A program made the position numbers and the translations under genes. Below are positions 8,823 to 17,300 of a DNA stretch of 64,000 nucleotides, in pieces (the stretch's first letter is position 1; every line of letters begins with the position of its first letter). The stretch spans positions 62,001-126,000 of the forward strand of contig NZ_CP059297.1 of NCBI RefSeq assembly GCF_017795885.1, in the 5' to 3' direction. A model generated the notes under the pieces. It ran no database searches, was not told where the DNA came from, and worked only from the letters and a program-made list of their open reading frames with translations. The DNA comes from Brevundimonas sp. AJA228-03 (GTDB lineage: Bacteria; Pseudomonadota; Alphaproteobacteria; Caulobacterales; Caulobacteraceae).

Positions 8823-10361
8823 TTGACCACTACATTCGAGTCCTTCGGCCTGAACAAGGCCCTGCTGCAGGCCCTCACCACCGAGGGCTACACCGTCCCC
8901 ACCCCCATCCAGGCCCAGGCCATTCCCTCGGTCATGCTCGGCAAGGACCTGCTGGGCATCGCCCAGACCGGCACCGGCAAGACCGCAGCCTTCGCCCTGC
9001 CGATCCTGCATCGCCTGGCCGAGAACCGCGTCGCTCCCCTGCCGCGCACCACGCGCTGCCTGATCCTGTCGCCGACGCGCGAACTGGCCAGCCAGATCGC
9101 CGACAGCTTCAAGGCCTATGGTCGCCACCTCGGCTTCAAGGTCGCGGTTGTCTTCGGCGGCGTGAAATACGGCCCGCAGGAACGTGCCATCCAGGCCGGC
9201 CTCGACGTGCTGGTCGCCACGCCCGGCCGTCTGCTGGATCACATGCAGCAGAAGACCCTGGACCTGTCCTCGACCGAGATCTTCGTCCTCGACGAGGCCG
9301 ACCAGATGCTGGACCTCGGCTTCGTCAAGCCAATCCGCCAGATCGTCAGCCGCATCCCGGCCAAGCGCCAGAACCTGTTCTTCTCGGCCACCATGCCGAC
9401 CGAGATCGGCAAGCTGGCCGGCGAGCTTCTGAAGGAGCCCGTCAAGGTCCAGGTGACGCCGCAGTCGACCACGGTCGAGCGCATCAACCAGTCGGTCATC
9501 CACGTCGAACAGGGCCGGAAGCGCGCCCTGCTGACGGAAATGTTCGCCGACGACAACTTCACCCGCTGCCTGGTCTTCACCAAGACCAAGCACGGTGCCG
9601 ACAAGGTCGCGGCCTATCTGGAAGCCGGCGGCGTCCAGGCCGGTGCCATCCACGGCAACAAGTCCCAGCCCCAGCGTGAGCGCACCCTGGCCGCCTTCAA
9701 GGCCGGCAAGCTGCGCGTGCTGGTCGCCACCGACATCGCCGCCCGCGGCATCGACGTGGACGGCGTCTCGCACGTGGTGAATTTCGAACTGCCCTTCGTG
9801 CCGGAAGCCTATGTCCACCGCATCGGCCGGACGGCCCGCGCCGGGGCCGACGGCTCGGCCATCAGCTTCGTCGCCGGCGACGAGATGAAGCTGCTGAAGG
9901 ACATCGAGAAGGTCACCCGCCAGAAGATCCCCGCCACCGACCGGCGCAACGACAAGTCGCTGGGCCTGCTGGACCAGTCGATCATGGCCGCCGGCGTCGG
10001 CACCAAGGCCACCATGCCCGACCGCGAGGATCAGCCCCGTGGCGAGGGTCGCAACCGCAACCCGCGGCGCGATGGCGTCAAGAAGGAGCACGGCGGCCAG
10101 CCGCACCGCATTCGCGGCAAGGGTGCCCCGAACCGGGATGGCGCGCGTGACGGCGGCGGACGCGACCAGAACCGGGGCCACAACGGCGACCGTTCGATCG
10201 TCAGTGTCGTGCCGTTCGACCCGCTCGCGGCCGACCGCGCCCGCTCGGCCGCCTCTGCCAATCGCCCGGTCAGTGAAACGAGGCCCGACGGCGAAATCCG
10301 CCGCCGCCCCCGCGGCCGTCGTCCGTCCAACGGTGGCAAGGGCTACGTCGCCAAGGGCTGA
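8823..10361 (+). CDS. DEAD-box ATP-dependent RNA helicase (RhlE-like)
   Basis: 512 residues if it starts at TTG 8823; an in-frame ATG at 8790 would add 11 residues and the choice is uncertain. All helicase motifs are present in order: Q motif (FESFGLN...PTPIQ), motif I AQTGTGKT, Ib TPGR, II DEAD, III SAT, and VI HRIGRTAR. The last 140 residues are a basic Arg/Gly/Asn-rich tail typical of RhlE-type helicases that act on rRNA or degradosome substrates. A long leader precedes it. A strong hairpin follows the stop. Confidence 0.93.
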   Translation: MTTTFESFGLNKALLQALTTEGYTVPTPIQAQAIPSVMLGKDLLGIAQTGTGKTAAFALPILHRLAENRVAPLPRTTRCLILSPTRELASQIADSFKAYGRHLGFKVAVVFGGVKYGPQERAIQAGLDVLVATPGRLLDHMQQKTLDLSSTEIFVLDEADQMLDLGFVKPIRQIVSRIPAKRQNLFFSATMPTEIGKLAGELLKEPVKVQVTPQSTTVERINQSVIHVEQGRKRALLTEMFADDNFTRCLVFTKTKHGADKVAAYLEAGGVQAGAIHGNKSQPQRERTLAAFKAGKLRVLVATDIAARGIDVDGVSHVVNFELPFVPEAYVHRIGRTARAGADGSAISFVAGDEMKLLKDIEKVTRQKIPATDRRNDKSLGLLDQSIMAAGVGTKATMPDREDQPRGEGRNRNPRRDGVKKEHGGQPHRIRGKGAPNRDGARDGGGRDQNRGHNGDRSIVSVVPFDPLAADRARSAASANRPVSETRPDGEIRRRPRGRRPSNGGKGYVAKG

Positions 10362-10369
10362 TGCCTGCT

Positions 10370-10409
10370 GTCTCCTCCCCATTCGCAGCTTTGCGAACGG
10401 GGAGGAGAC
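10370..10409. terminator. Bidirectional hairpin between helicase and cinA-like gene
   Basis: An 18-bp stem with one mismatch (10370-10387 with 10392-10409) and a 4-nt loop lies directly between two convergent genes. Its 3' base is the first base of the cinA-like stop codon. T-runs are absent, so it may act as a bidirectional terminator or mRNA 3'-end stabiliser. Confidence 0.6.
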
Positions 10410-11161
10410 TATTGACGGCGCGTCGCTATCCCCGTCGCCCCCAGCGTCGCCGCGAGGGCTTCCACCGCGGCCTCGACCGCCGCCGCATCGCGACCGCGCA
10501 CCACCAGATTGGTTCCGACTTCCCCGTCCGAGCCCGCCCCGAAGGGATAGCTGCCGAACGACAGGTCGCGACTGGCCCCGGCCGCCTCGGCCAGCGGTGC
10601 CGCGATCACCCCCTCGCCCACACCGGTGACCCTGAGCGTCCGGGCATGGACCACGGCCCCGGTCCGGAGCCGGGGCACCAGGTCCTCCAGCATCGCTGTC
10701 ATGATCCTGGGCACGCCCGCCATGACGAAGACATTGCCGATCTGGAATCCGGGGGCGTCCGTGACCGGATTGGCGATGAGCACCCCGCCGTCGGGAATCC
10801 GCGCCATCCGCCGCCGCGCCTCGTTCAGTTCATCGCCATAGCGCCGCAGCAGAATGGCCAGGGCGTCGTCCCGTTCGCCGATGGCCACACCGAACGCCTC
10901 GGCCACGCACTCCGCGGTGATGTCGTCGTGCGTCGGCCCGATGCCGCCGGTGGTGAAAACATAGTCGTGAGCGGCCCTCAGCGCGTTCAGCGCCTCGATG
11001 ATCTGCCCGGGCCGGTCGCCCACGGTGCGTGCCTCCAGCAGGTCGATCCCCAGGGCCGCCAGGAACCGGGCGATAGTGTTCAGATTGGTGTCGGCCGTCC
11101 GCCCGGACAGGATTTCATCGCCGATGATCAGGACGGCGGCGGTCGGGGATGTGTGTTCCAT
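10409..11161 (-). CDS. CinA-like molybdopterin-binding domain protein
   Basis: 250 residues corresponding to the N-terminal MoCF (molybdopterin-binding) domain of CinA. The starts VLIIGDEILSGRTADTN and FTTGGIGPTHDD-TAE are diagnostic. The C-terminal nicotinamide-nucleotide amidase domain of full-length CinA is absent, as in many alphaproteobacterial short forms. ATG 11161 is chosen over a GTG at 11170 because AGGTGA lies 6 nt upstream. It is convergent with the helicase and divergent from map. The substrate is not known; ADP-ribose pyrophosphatase activity has been reported for CinA N-domains. Confidence 0.87.
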   Translation of the reverse strand: MEHTSPTAAVLIIGDEILSGRTADTNLNTIARFLAALGIDLLEARTVGDRPGQIIEALNALRAAHDYVFTTGGIGPTHDDITAECVAEAFGVAIGERDDALAILLRRYGDELNEARRRMARIPDGGVLIANPVTDAPGFQIGNVFVMAGVPRIMTAMLEDLVPRLRTGAVVHARTLRVTGVGEGVIAAPLAEAAGASRDLSFGSYPFGAGSDGEVGTNLVVRGRDAAAVEAAVEALAATLGATGIATRRQ

Positions 11162-11306
11162 GCCGCTCACCTACGCCACATTGGTCCGGCCGCAAGGCGT
11201 CGCGACGCCTCGCCCTTTCGCGCCGCCCTGAATCGGCTTGAGATTCCGTGCTAGGCTCGCCATGTCACCCCCGAAACGCTGGTTCCAGCGTGCCCGAGAC
11301 CCGACC

Positions 11307-12137
11307 ATGTATGAAACGCCCGAGCTGGACACCGAGACCCTGGTCCGCACCAGCGCCATCCGCCTGTACGAGCCCGACGATTTCGAGGGCATGCGCATCG
11401 CCGGGCGTCTGGTGGCCGACGCGTTGGACATGATCACGCCCTATGTGGTGCCGGGCGTCACGACCCGGGAGATCGACGACCGCATCCGCCAGTACACCCT
11501 GGACCGCGGCGGCCTGCCCGCCTGCCTGGGCTACAAGGGCTATATGAAGACCGTCTGCACCTCGATCAATCACGTGGTGTGCCACGGTATCCCCGGCGAT
11601 CGGGTGCTGAAGGACGGCGACATCGTCAACATTGACCACACCGTTATCGTCGATGGCTGGCACGGCGATTCCAGCCGCATGTTCGCGGTGGGTGAGGTCA
11701 ACGCCCGCGCCCGGAAGCTGATCGACGTCACCTATGAATCCCTGGCGCTCGGCCTGGAACAGGTGAAGCCCGGCAACACCTTCGGCGACATCGGCTTCGC
11801 CATCCAGCGCCATGTCGAGGCCGCCCGCATGTCGGTCGTGCGCGACTTCTGCGGCCACGGCATCGGACGGCTGTTTCACGACAGCCCCAACGTCCTGCAC
11901 TACGGGCGCAAGGGCGAGGGCGCGGTGCTGAAACCGGGCATGTTCTTCACCGTCGAGCCGATGGTGAACCTGGGCAAGCCGCACGTGAAGGTCCTGTCCG
12001 ACGGCTGGACCGCTGTCACCCGTGACAAGTCCCTGTCTGCCCAGTGCGAGCACACCGTGGGCGTTACCGAGGACGGGGTCGAGATCTTCACCGCCAGTCC
12101 CATGGGCCTGTTCAACCCGGCGGCCGCAGGGGCTTGA
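11307..12137 (+). CDS. map: Methionine aminopeptidase, type I
   Basis: 276 residues. It removes the N-terminal Met from nascent proteins. Metal ligands are recognisable: the two Asp of the IDHTVIVDGWHGDSSRMF segment, His in CGHGIGRLFHD, Glu in FTVEPMV and Glu in QCEHTVGV. The sequence before residue 20 is variable; ATG 11307 is chosen because MYETPELDTETLVRTSAIR resembles family N-termini, though its ribosome-binding site is weak. radC follows 49 bp downstream with its own promoter-like sequence overlapping the map stop codon. Confidence 0.95.
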   Translation: MYETPELDTETLVRTSAIRLYEPDDFEGMRIAGRLVADALDMITPYVVPGVTTREIDDRIRQYTLDRGGLPACLGYKGYMKTVCTSINHVVCHGIPGDRVLKDGDIVNIDHTVIVDGWHGDSSRMFAVGEVNARARKLIDVTYESLALGLEQVKPGNTFGDIGFAIQRHVEAARMSVVRDFCGHGIGRLFHDSPNVLHYGRKGEGAVLKPGMFFTVEPMVNLGKPHVKVLSDGWTAVTRDKSLSAQCEHTVGVTEDGVEIFTASPMGLFNPAAAGA

Positions 12138-12161
12138 ACGGCGCGGCGTAAACGCTAGCCT
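12134..12161 (+). promoter_or_regulatory. Promoter-like sequence for radC
   Basis: TTGAACG (12134-12140), a 13-nt spacer and GCTAGCC (12154-12160) fit the Caulobacter housekeeping pattern TTGACGS-N10-14-GCTANAWC with small deviations. It overlaps the map stop codon and lies about 25 bp before the radC start. Confidence 0.4.
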
Positions 12162-12185
12162 GAACCTGCGATTGTGGGGACCGGT

Positions 12186-12929
12186 GTGACGGATCAGAGC
12201 GAAGACATCGCCCGGACGGTGCCCAAACCCCCGCCCCATCATGCCGGTCACCGGGAACGCCTGCGCCATCGCGCCCGCACCGCCGGCCTGACCCATCTGC
12301 CGGATTACGAGCTGATGGAGCTGTTTCTGTTCCGGAGCCAGCCGCAGGGCGACGTCAAGCCGATCGCCAAGGCGCTCCTCTCCCGCTTCGGCTCCCTCGC
12401 CGCCGTCCTCGCCGCCAGCGTGGAGGACCTGATGACCGTCCGCACCGAGGACACGAAGGGCCGGACAAAGTCCGTCGGCATGGAGACGGCGCTCGACCTC
12501 GCCGCCCTGCACGAGGTGGCCCAGCGCGTGGCCAGGGAACCGGCCACAAAGCGCCCGGTGATCTCGTCATGGTCGGCTCTGCTGGCCTATGTCCGCCTCG
12601 CGCTCCAGCATGAGCCGCGCGAACAGTTCCGGGTCCTGTATCTCGACAAGAAGAACCAGCTGATCCTCGACGAGGTCCAGAACCGGGGCACGGTCGATCA
12701 CGCCCCGGTCTATCCGCGCGAGGTCGTGCGCCGCGGACTGGAGGTCTCCGCGGCCGCCATGATCCTGGTCCACAACCATCCGTCCGGCGACCCGACGCCC
12801 AGTCGCGCCGACATCGACATGACCCGACAGATCGTCCAGGCCGCCAGGTCCCTGGCCGTCGAGGTCCACGACCACCTGATCGTCGGTCGCGAGGGCGTGA
12901 CCAGCTTCAAGCAGCTGGGGCTGATGTGA
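12186..12929 (+). CDS. radC: RadC-family JAB/MPN protein
   Basis: 247 residues from GTG 12186, which has GGGGA about 8 nt upstream; a GTG at 12174 is a possible earlier start. An N-terminal helix-hairpin-helix-like region (HRERLRHRARTAGL, LPDYELMELFLF) precedes the C-terminal metalloprotease-like domain with the JAMM motif HNHPSGDPTPSRAD near residue 198. The family was once linked to DNA repair; its real role is unsettled. The stop overlaps the start of the acetyltransferase gene by 4 nt (GTGA). Confidence 0.93.
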   Translation: MTDQSEDIARTVPKPPPHHAGHRERLRHRARTAGLTHLPDYELMELFLFRSQPQGDVKPIAKALLSRFGSLAAVLAASVEDLMTVRTEDTKGRTKSVGMETALDLAALHEVAQRVAREPATKRPVISSWSALLAYVRLALQHEPREQFRVLYLDKKNQLILDEVQNRGTVDHAPVYPREVVRRGLEVSAAAMILVHNHPSGDPTPSRADIDMTRQIVQAARSLAVEVHDHLIVGREGVTSFKQLGLM

Positions 12930-13459
12930 CAGGGTCTGTGCTGTCCACCGCCCGCCTGACACTCACGCCGGTCGCCGTATCCGACTACGACGACCTTGTC
13001 CTGCTGTGGCAGGATGCGGCCTTCACCCGGCACATCACCGGACGGAACCTGTCGGCGGAGGAGGTGTGGTTCCGCCTGCTGCGCGATATCGGCCACTGGT
13101 CGGTGCTGGGGCGTGGCAACTGGTCGATGCGGCTGACGGAGACCGGTGCCTATGTCGGTTCGGTCGGGGTGCTGGACTACCATCGCGACGTGGTCCCGCC
13201 GATGGGGGCACCAGAGCTTGGCTGGGGCATCGGCGGGGCGTTTCAGGGTCAGGGTCTGGCCAGAGAGGGTGTGTCCGCCGCGCTCGCATGGGCTGACGCT
13301 GTGCTGAAGGCGCCGCGCACCGTCTGCATGATCGCGCCGGTTAACCTGGCGTCCCTGCGCCTTGCGGGCCATGTCGGCTACGTCCGCTATGCCGACGGCA
13401 TCTATCGCGACGAGCCGACGATCCTGATGGAACGGATCAACCCGTCCGGGCCGAGGTAG
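12926..13459 (+). CDS. GNAT acetyltransferase (RimJ/RimL-like)
   Basis: 177 residues, GTG start coupled to radC. The order STARLTLTPV, then IG-W, GSVGV and the acetyl-CoA loop GWGIGGAFQGQGLAREGV is typical of the Acetyltransf_3 (RimJ/RimL) group. The family acetylates N-termini, amino sugars or small amines; the substrate is not predictable. Pairing with radC probably reflects co-transcription only. Confidence 0.88.
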   Translation: MTGSVLSTARLTLTPVAVSDYDDLVLLWQDAAFTRHITGRNLSAEEVWFRLLRDIGHWSVLGRGNWSMRLTETGAYVGSVGVLDYHRDVVPPMGAPELGWGIGGAFQGQGLAREGVSAALAWADAVLKAPRTVCMIAPVNLASLRLAGHVGYVRYADGIYRDEPTILMERINPSGPR

Positions 13460-13526
13460 GGCGACCGCGCGAGAGGCCGACAGGACCGTAGCCTCACATT
13501 AAGGTTTATCGCGCATTGTAGATGTC

Positions 13527-13772
13527 ATGCCGATGCCCGCCGAAACCCTTCACGCCTATCTGACCGAGGCCTTTCCCGACGCCGAGATCGTCATCGATGA
13601 TCTCGCGGGCGATGGCGATCACTACAAGGCCCGCATCGTCTCTACCGCCTTCGCCGGCCTGCCGCGCGTGAGACAGCACCAGCTCGTCTATGCCGCGCTC
13701 AAGGGCCATATGGGCGGCGAACTGCACGCCCTCGCCCTCGAAACCTCCGCTCCCCCTGACATGATGAGCTGA
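13527..13772 (+). CDS. BolA-family protein
   Basis: 81 residues with the BolA fold pattern: L-AFPDAEI-IDDLAGDGDHY, a helix, then HQLVYAAL and the ending ELHALALET. BolA proteins bind monothiol glutaredoxins and take part in iron-sulfur cluster trafficking; the conserved His in HQLVY is the usual cluster-ligand candidate. A second ATG (13533) is possible. It is 6 bp upstream of a degenerate aldo-keto reductase gene and about 1 kb upstream of the monothiol glutaredoxin gene, all on one strand. That context supports a Grx-BolA partnership. Confidence 0.93.
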   Translation: MPMPAETLHAYLTEAFPDAEIVIDDLAGDGDHYKARIVSTAFAGLPRVRQHQLVYAALKGHMGGELHALALETSAPPDMMS

Positions 13773-13778
13773 CACGAC

Positions 13779-14681
13779 ATGCGTTACCGGCCCTTCGGCG
13801 CTTCCGGCGCCGCCATCTCGACCCTGACTCTCAGCCTTGGCCACGACAGCCTGGCGCGCGGCAAGGGTGCCGCCAGCGACCTGATCTTTTGCGCCCTGGA
13901 AGCGGGCATCAATGCCTACCGGCTGGAAACCGCCGATCCCGTCCTGGCCGAGGTCCTGGGTCAGGCCCTGGTCAACGTCGAGCGCAAGCTGCTGAACGTC
14001 AGCCTGCAACTGGGGGCGGGGGACGGTCGGCGCGGCTCCGCTCGCGACTTCACGGCAGAGGGCATGACCGTAGCCATCGATCGGGTCCTGCAGATCTCGG
14101 GGCTGGGCTGGATCGACATGGCCCTGCTCGAAGAACCCGGCGAGCATGAACTGCCGCAGTCGTCGCTGAACGCCTTGAAGGCGCTGCGCGCCACCGGTCG
14201 TGTTCGATATCTGGGCATCTCGGGCGAGACCCCGGTCATGGACACCTATGTCTCGACCGGGGCATTCGACGTCCTGGCCACGCCCTTCCACGTCAATTCC
14301 GACTGGCGGGTGCGCTCGCGGATGCGGGTGGCGCGCGAGCAGGACATGGCGATCCTGGCCTATGGCTATTTCCCCGACAGCCTGAACACCGAAAAGAAGG
14401 CGATCACGCTCAACCAGCCGAAGAAGGGCCTGTTCGGCTTTGGCGGGCGGCAGAAGCAAGATCCGTTGGCCAGCGTGGGCTCCTTCGCCTTCCTGCATCG
14501 CACGCCCAGCTGGACCGCAGAGGCCATCTGCCTGGCCCACGCCATGAGCGATTCCTCCGTCTGCAGCGTCCTCATCAACGCCGACGACATCGAGCGGCTG
14601 AACACCCTGGCCGCGGTGCCGGAGAAGGAGATGCCGCATGGCCTTTCCGCCCAGATCGAGATGGCCAGAGTCGCGGCCTGA
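13779..14681 (+). CDS. Aldo-keto-reductase-fold protein with lost catalytic residues
   Basis: 300 residues with a clear aldo-keto reductase backbone: MRYRPFGASG, a GIN helix start, IDMALLEEPG, a RVRYLGISG strand and a C-terminal dinucleotide region. The catalytic tetrad is not conserved. The usual D-T-A-x-x-Y-G becomes LETADPV, the strand that normally ends in the catalytic Lys ends in NVSLQ, and the catalytic His of the D-L-x-x-x-H strand is Glu (LLEEP). It is therefore probably a binding protein rather than a reductase. It lies between BolA and glutaredoxin genes on the same strand, suggesting a link to iron-sulfur or redox handling. Confidence 0.8.
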   Translation: MRYRPFGASGAAISTLTLSLGHDSLARGKGAASDLIFCALEAGINAYRLETADPVLAEVLGQALVNVERKLLNVSLQLGAGDGRRGSARDFTAEGMTVAIDRVLQISGLGWIDMALLEEPGEHELPQSSLNALKALRATGRVRYLGISGETPVMDTYVSTGAFDVLATPFHVNSDWRVRSRMRVAREQDMAILAYGYFPDSLNTEKKAITLNQPKKGLFGFGGRQKQDPLASVGSFAFLHRTPSWTAEAICLAHAMSDSSVCSVLINADDIERLNTLAAVPEKEMPHGLSAQIEMARVAA

Positions 14682-14761
14682 TCGCGTTCTGGTGATGTGC
14701 CGACCCTTGACCACCGAGGTCGCCGACCCTAGCTGACGCCTGCAACGAAAGGCGTCCCTCC

Positions 14762-15127
14762 GTGTCCAACCAGGCTCTCGATACCGCGACCCCCGCCGAT
14801 CCGATCCATGCCTTCATCGCCCGGACGGTGGCCGAACATCCGGTCGTCCTGTTCATGAAGGGCACGCCCGATTCCCCGCGCTGCGGCTTCTCGGCCCATG
14901 CGGTCCAGATCCTCGATCACATCGGCGCATCCTTCGTCGGTGTCGACGTGCTGCAGGACGACGGCCTGCGCGACGGCATCAAGACCTTTACCGACTGGCC
15001 CACCATCCCGCAGCTGTATGTGAAGGGCGAGTTCGTGGGCGGCTCCGACATCGTCAAGGAGATGTTCCAGGCCGGAGAACTGACCGCCCTGATGGTCGAA
15101 AGGGGCGTGCCGCTCGGGGAGGCCTGA
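14762..15127 (+). CDS. grxD: Monothiol glutaredoxin, Grx4/GrxD type
   Basis: 121 residues. The CGFS active site (SPRCGFSAHAVQIL, about residues 39-52) follows VVLFMKGTPD, and the WPTIPQLYVKGEFVGGSDIV glutathione-binding segment follows. CGFS glutaredoxins bind a bridging [2Fe-2S] cluster, often together with BolA, and pass it to targets. GTG start with GAAAGG upstream. A possible promoter TTGACC-N17-TAGCTG lies at 14707-14735. The thioesterase gene begins 3 bp after its stop. Confidence 0.95.
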   Translation: MSNQALDTATPADPIHAFIARTVAEHPVVLFMKGTPDSPRCGFSAHAVQILDHIGASFVGVDVLQDDGLRDGIKTFTDWPTIPQLYVKGEFVGGSDIVKEMFQAGELTALMVERGVPLGEA

Positions 15128-15130
15128 GCC

Positions 15131-15556
15131 GTGGCTCGCACCGTCCTGGAGCCCAGGGCCGATCGGGAGATTTTCGAGCTGCCGCTCGAAATCCGGCCAG
15201 AGCACATCGACGAGAACGGCCACGTCAACAATGTCGTCTATGTCGGCTGGCTGCAGGACGCCGGCACGACCCACTGGAACGCCCGCTTTGACGCCGAAAC
15301 CCGCGCGAAATGGTCCTGGGTCGCCCTGAGGCACGAGATCGACTACCTCCGCGCGCTCAAGCCCGATGCCACCGCCATCGCCCGGACCTGGGTCGGTGAC
15401 CCCCACGGCCCGCGCTTCGCCCGCTTTGTCCGCATCGAGGACGGCGAGGGTCGCCTGTGCGCGCAGGGTGTATCGGAATGGTGTCTGGTCGAAGCCGCGA
15501 CCCTGCGCCCGACCCGCATTCCAGCGACCATGTTGCCGACCTTCGAACGCCGCTGA
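15131..15556 (+). CDS. Acyl-CoA thioesterase (4HBT hotdog fold)
   Basis: 141 residues. The pattern HIDENGHVNNVVYVGWLQDA is the YbgC/4HBT active-site signature, in which an Asp/Glu at the start of the helix is catalytic. The rest fits a single hotdog domain. GTG start 3 bp after grxD, so probably co-transcribed. Substrate chain length cannot be inferred. Confidence 0.88.
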   Translation: MARTVLEPRADREIFELPLEIRPEHIDENGHVNNVVYVGWLQDAGTTHWNARFDAETRAKWSWVALRHEIDYLRALKPDATAIARTWVGDPHGPRFARFVRIEDGEGRLCAQGVSEWCLVEAATLRPTRIPATMLPTFERR

Positions 15557-15606
15557 CCGATCAAGGCAAGGTCTGCCATAAGCAAGCGTTAGGCTGACCG
15601 GCCGTT

Positions 15607-15624
15607 CGCGCTCCATGGAGCGCG
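15607..15624. other. 18-bp perfect palindrome
   Basis: CGCGCTCCATGGAGCGCG is a perfect palindrome in the 220-bp gap between the thioesterase and the sensor kinase. It could be a terminator hairpin of the grxD-thioesterase unit (AGTCTTTC follows) or a dimeric regulator site. No other signal stands out in the gap. Confidence 0.4.
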
Positions 15625-15776
15625 AGTCTTTCGGATTGCGTCCGGCCTCCTGAGGCGCGATAGGTTCCGCAATGACTTCAGTTGGCACCTGAAAATCGGT
15701 CGCTGCCAATCTCCAAAAATCTCGGCCGGGTATGTCTTTCGCTCCGCGAGGCTCCGGATCACCTGAAGGGTCAGCC

Positions 15777-16832
15777 GTGGCTGCCCACCCGCCTCTGCAT
15801 CCCGACGGTCCCCTCAGTCTCGCGCTGGCCGTGGTGGGTTCGTCCAGACCCCCCCTGCTGCTGCTCGACGAGACGCTGAAGATCATCGCCGCCAGCACCT
15901 CCTTCTGCGTGGCCTTCGACATTGACCCGGACCGGATCGTCGGCGGCTTCCTGGGTGAGGTCGGGACCGGCGAATGGAACAAGCCACAGCTGCGCGTCCT
16001 GCTGGAAGCCACAGCCAAGGGCAACGCCGCCATCGCGGCCTATGAGATGGACCTGAAGGGCAAAAGGGCGGGCGTCCGCAAGCTCGTCATCAATGCCCAG
16101 CGCCTGAAATACTCGGACGCCGACCCCGTCCGCCTGCTGATGACCATTGAGGACGTCACCGCCGCCCGCGAAGGCGAACAGCAGAAGAACGACCTGCTGC
16201 GTGAAAAGGCGATCCTGCTTCAGGAGCTCCAGCACCGCGTCGCCAACAGTCTGCAGATCATCGCCAGTGTCATCCTGCAGAGTGCCAGAAAGACGACGTC
16301 CGAAGAGACCCGAATCAACCTGCGCGACGCCCACAGCCGCGTGATGTCGGTCGCCACCCTGCAGCAGCAGCTGGCCGCCTCACGTCTCGGAGCCGTCGAG
16401 CTGGAGCCCTATTTCACCCAGCTGTGCAAGAGCATCGCCGCCTCGATGATCCACGACCCGACGCGGCTCACTCTGACGGTCGAGGTCGACGACAGTGTCA
16501 CCGATGCCGACGTGTCCGTCAGCCTGGGTCTGGTGGTGACCGAACTGGTCATCAATGCATTGAAGCACGCCTTCCCCGGCGGCCGCAGCGGATCCATTGT
16601 CGTGGGCTATCGAAGCCATGGGCCAGACTGGACGCTCTCGATCAAGGACGACGGCGTGGGCATGCCCAGGGACGCGGCCAGTGCGACGCCGGGCCTCGGC
16701 ACCAGCATCGTCGAAGCGCTGTCGAAACAGCTCAAGGCCCGCATCCAGGTCGAGAGCGACAGCCACGGGACGCTCGTCTCGGTGATCCACAGCCCGCTGT
16801 CGGCCATCGAGGCGACCGGCAGCGCCGTCTAG
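15777..16832 (+). CDS. PAS-containing sensor histidine kinase (HisKA_2)
   Basis: 351 residues from GTG 15777, which has GAAGGG 8 nt upstream; ATG 15732 is an alternative. No membrane segment is seen, so it is likely a soluble sensor. A PAS-like domain at about residues 20-130 (PLLLLDETLKIIAAS) is followed by the H box LLQELQHRVANSLQII (His about residue 155) of the HisKA_2 type. The ATPase N box VVTELVINALKHAF and G box DDGVGMP come next. Such kinases often feed general stress or blue-light responses in alphaproteobacteria. No response regulator is adjacent. Confidence 0.9.
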   Translation: MAAHPPLHPDGPLSLALAVVGSSRPPLLLLDETLKIIAASTSFCVAFDIDPDRIVGGFLGEVGTGEWNKPQLRVLLEATAKGNAAIAAYEMDLKGKRAGVRKLVINAQRLKYSDADPVRLLMTIEDVTAAREGEQQKNDLLREKAILLQELQHRVANSLQIIASVILQSARKTTSEETRINLRDAHSRVMSVATLQQQLAASRLGAVELEPYFTQLCKSIAASMIHDPTRLTLTVEVDDSVTDADVSVSLGLVVTELVINALKHAFPGGRSGSIVVGYRSHGPDWTLSIKDDGVGMPRDAASATPGLGTSIVEALSKQLKARIQVESDSHGTLVSVIHSPLSAIEATGSAV

Positions 16833-16833
16833 A

Positions 16834-17214
16834 TCAGGTCGTCGGCGGCAATAGGTAGGGATTGTTGACCGACACCCTTGTGCCCGGGGCCAGGCCCAGC
16901 TCCTCGAACGACCATTGCAGTTCGACCCCATCCGCCATCGGATGGTCGCAACGGTCCTCGTCGATGCGGCGCAGGGTGATGATCGAGCCGCTGCGCATAC
17001 GGTCCACGACCAGCATCAGGTCGTCCTTGTCGGTGCAGCCGTTCGAACTGACCCGGAACACCGCAAGATCGTTGGCGATCGCCGCTGCGTGGATCGGCTC
17101 CAGCTGGCCCGGCATCGCGGCCGTCCGCTCCGGCGCATCCTGGTGGAACATCGCACAGCCGGAGGTGGTCAGCGCAAGCAGGGCGACTGCAGCGAGGGCG
17201 CGGAAGGGAGCCAT
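16834..17214 (-). CDS. Small lipoprotein of unknown function
   Basis: 126 residues. A signal peptide ends in a lipobox (LTTSGC, Cys about residue 20), so the mature protein should be lipid-anchored. Two further cysteines (SSNGC and EDRC) could form a disulfide. The rest has no recognised domain. It is convergent with the sensor kinase with 1 bp between stops, and is followed on the same strand by nothing closely spaced. Confidence 0.7.
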   Translation of the reverse strand: MAPFRALAAVALLALTTSGCAMFHQDAPERTAAMPGQLEPIHAAAIANDLAVFRVSSNGCTDKDDLMLVVDRMRSGSIITLRRIDEDRCDHPMADGVELQWSFEELGLAPGTRVSVNNPYLLPPTT

Positions 17215-17300
17215 GTCCCGGATCCTGTTCAGCCAGTATGGGGCATCATCACCCAGTTCGGCCGCTTTCGCACCTGATTTTCTCCGACCGGACGAGCGCC

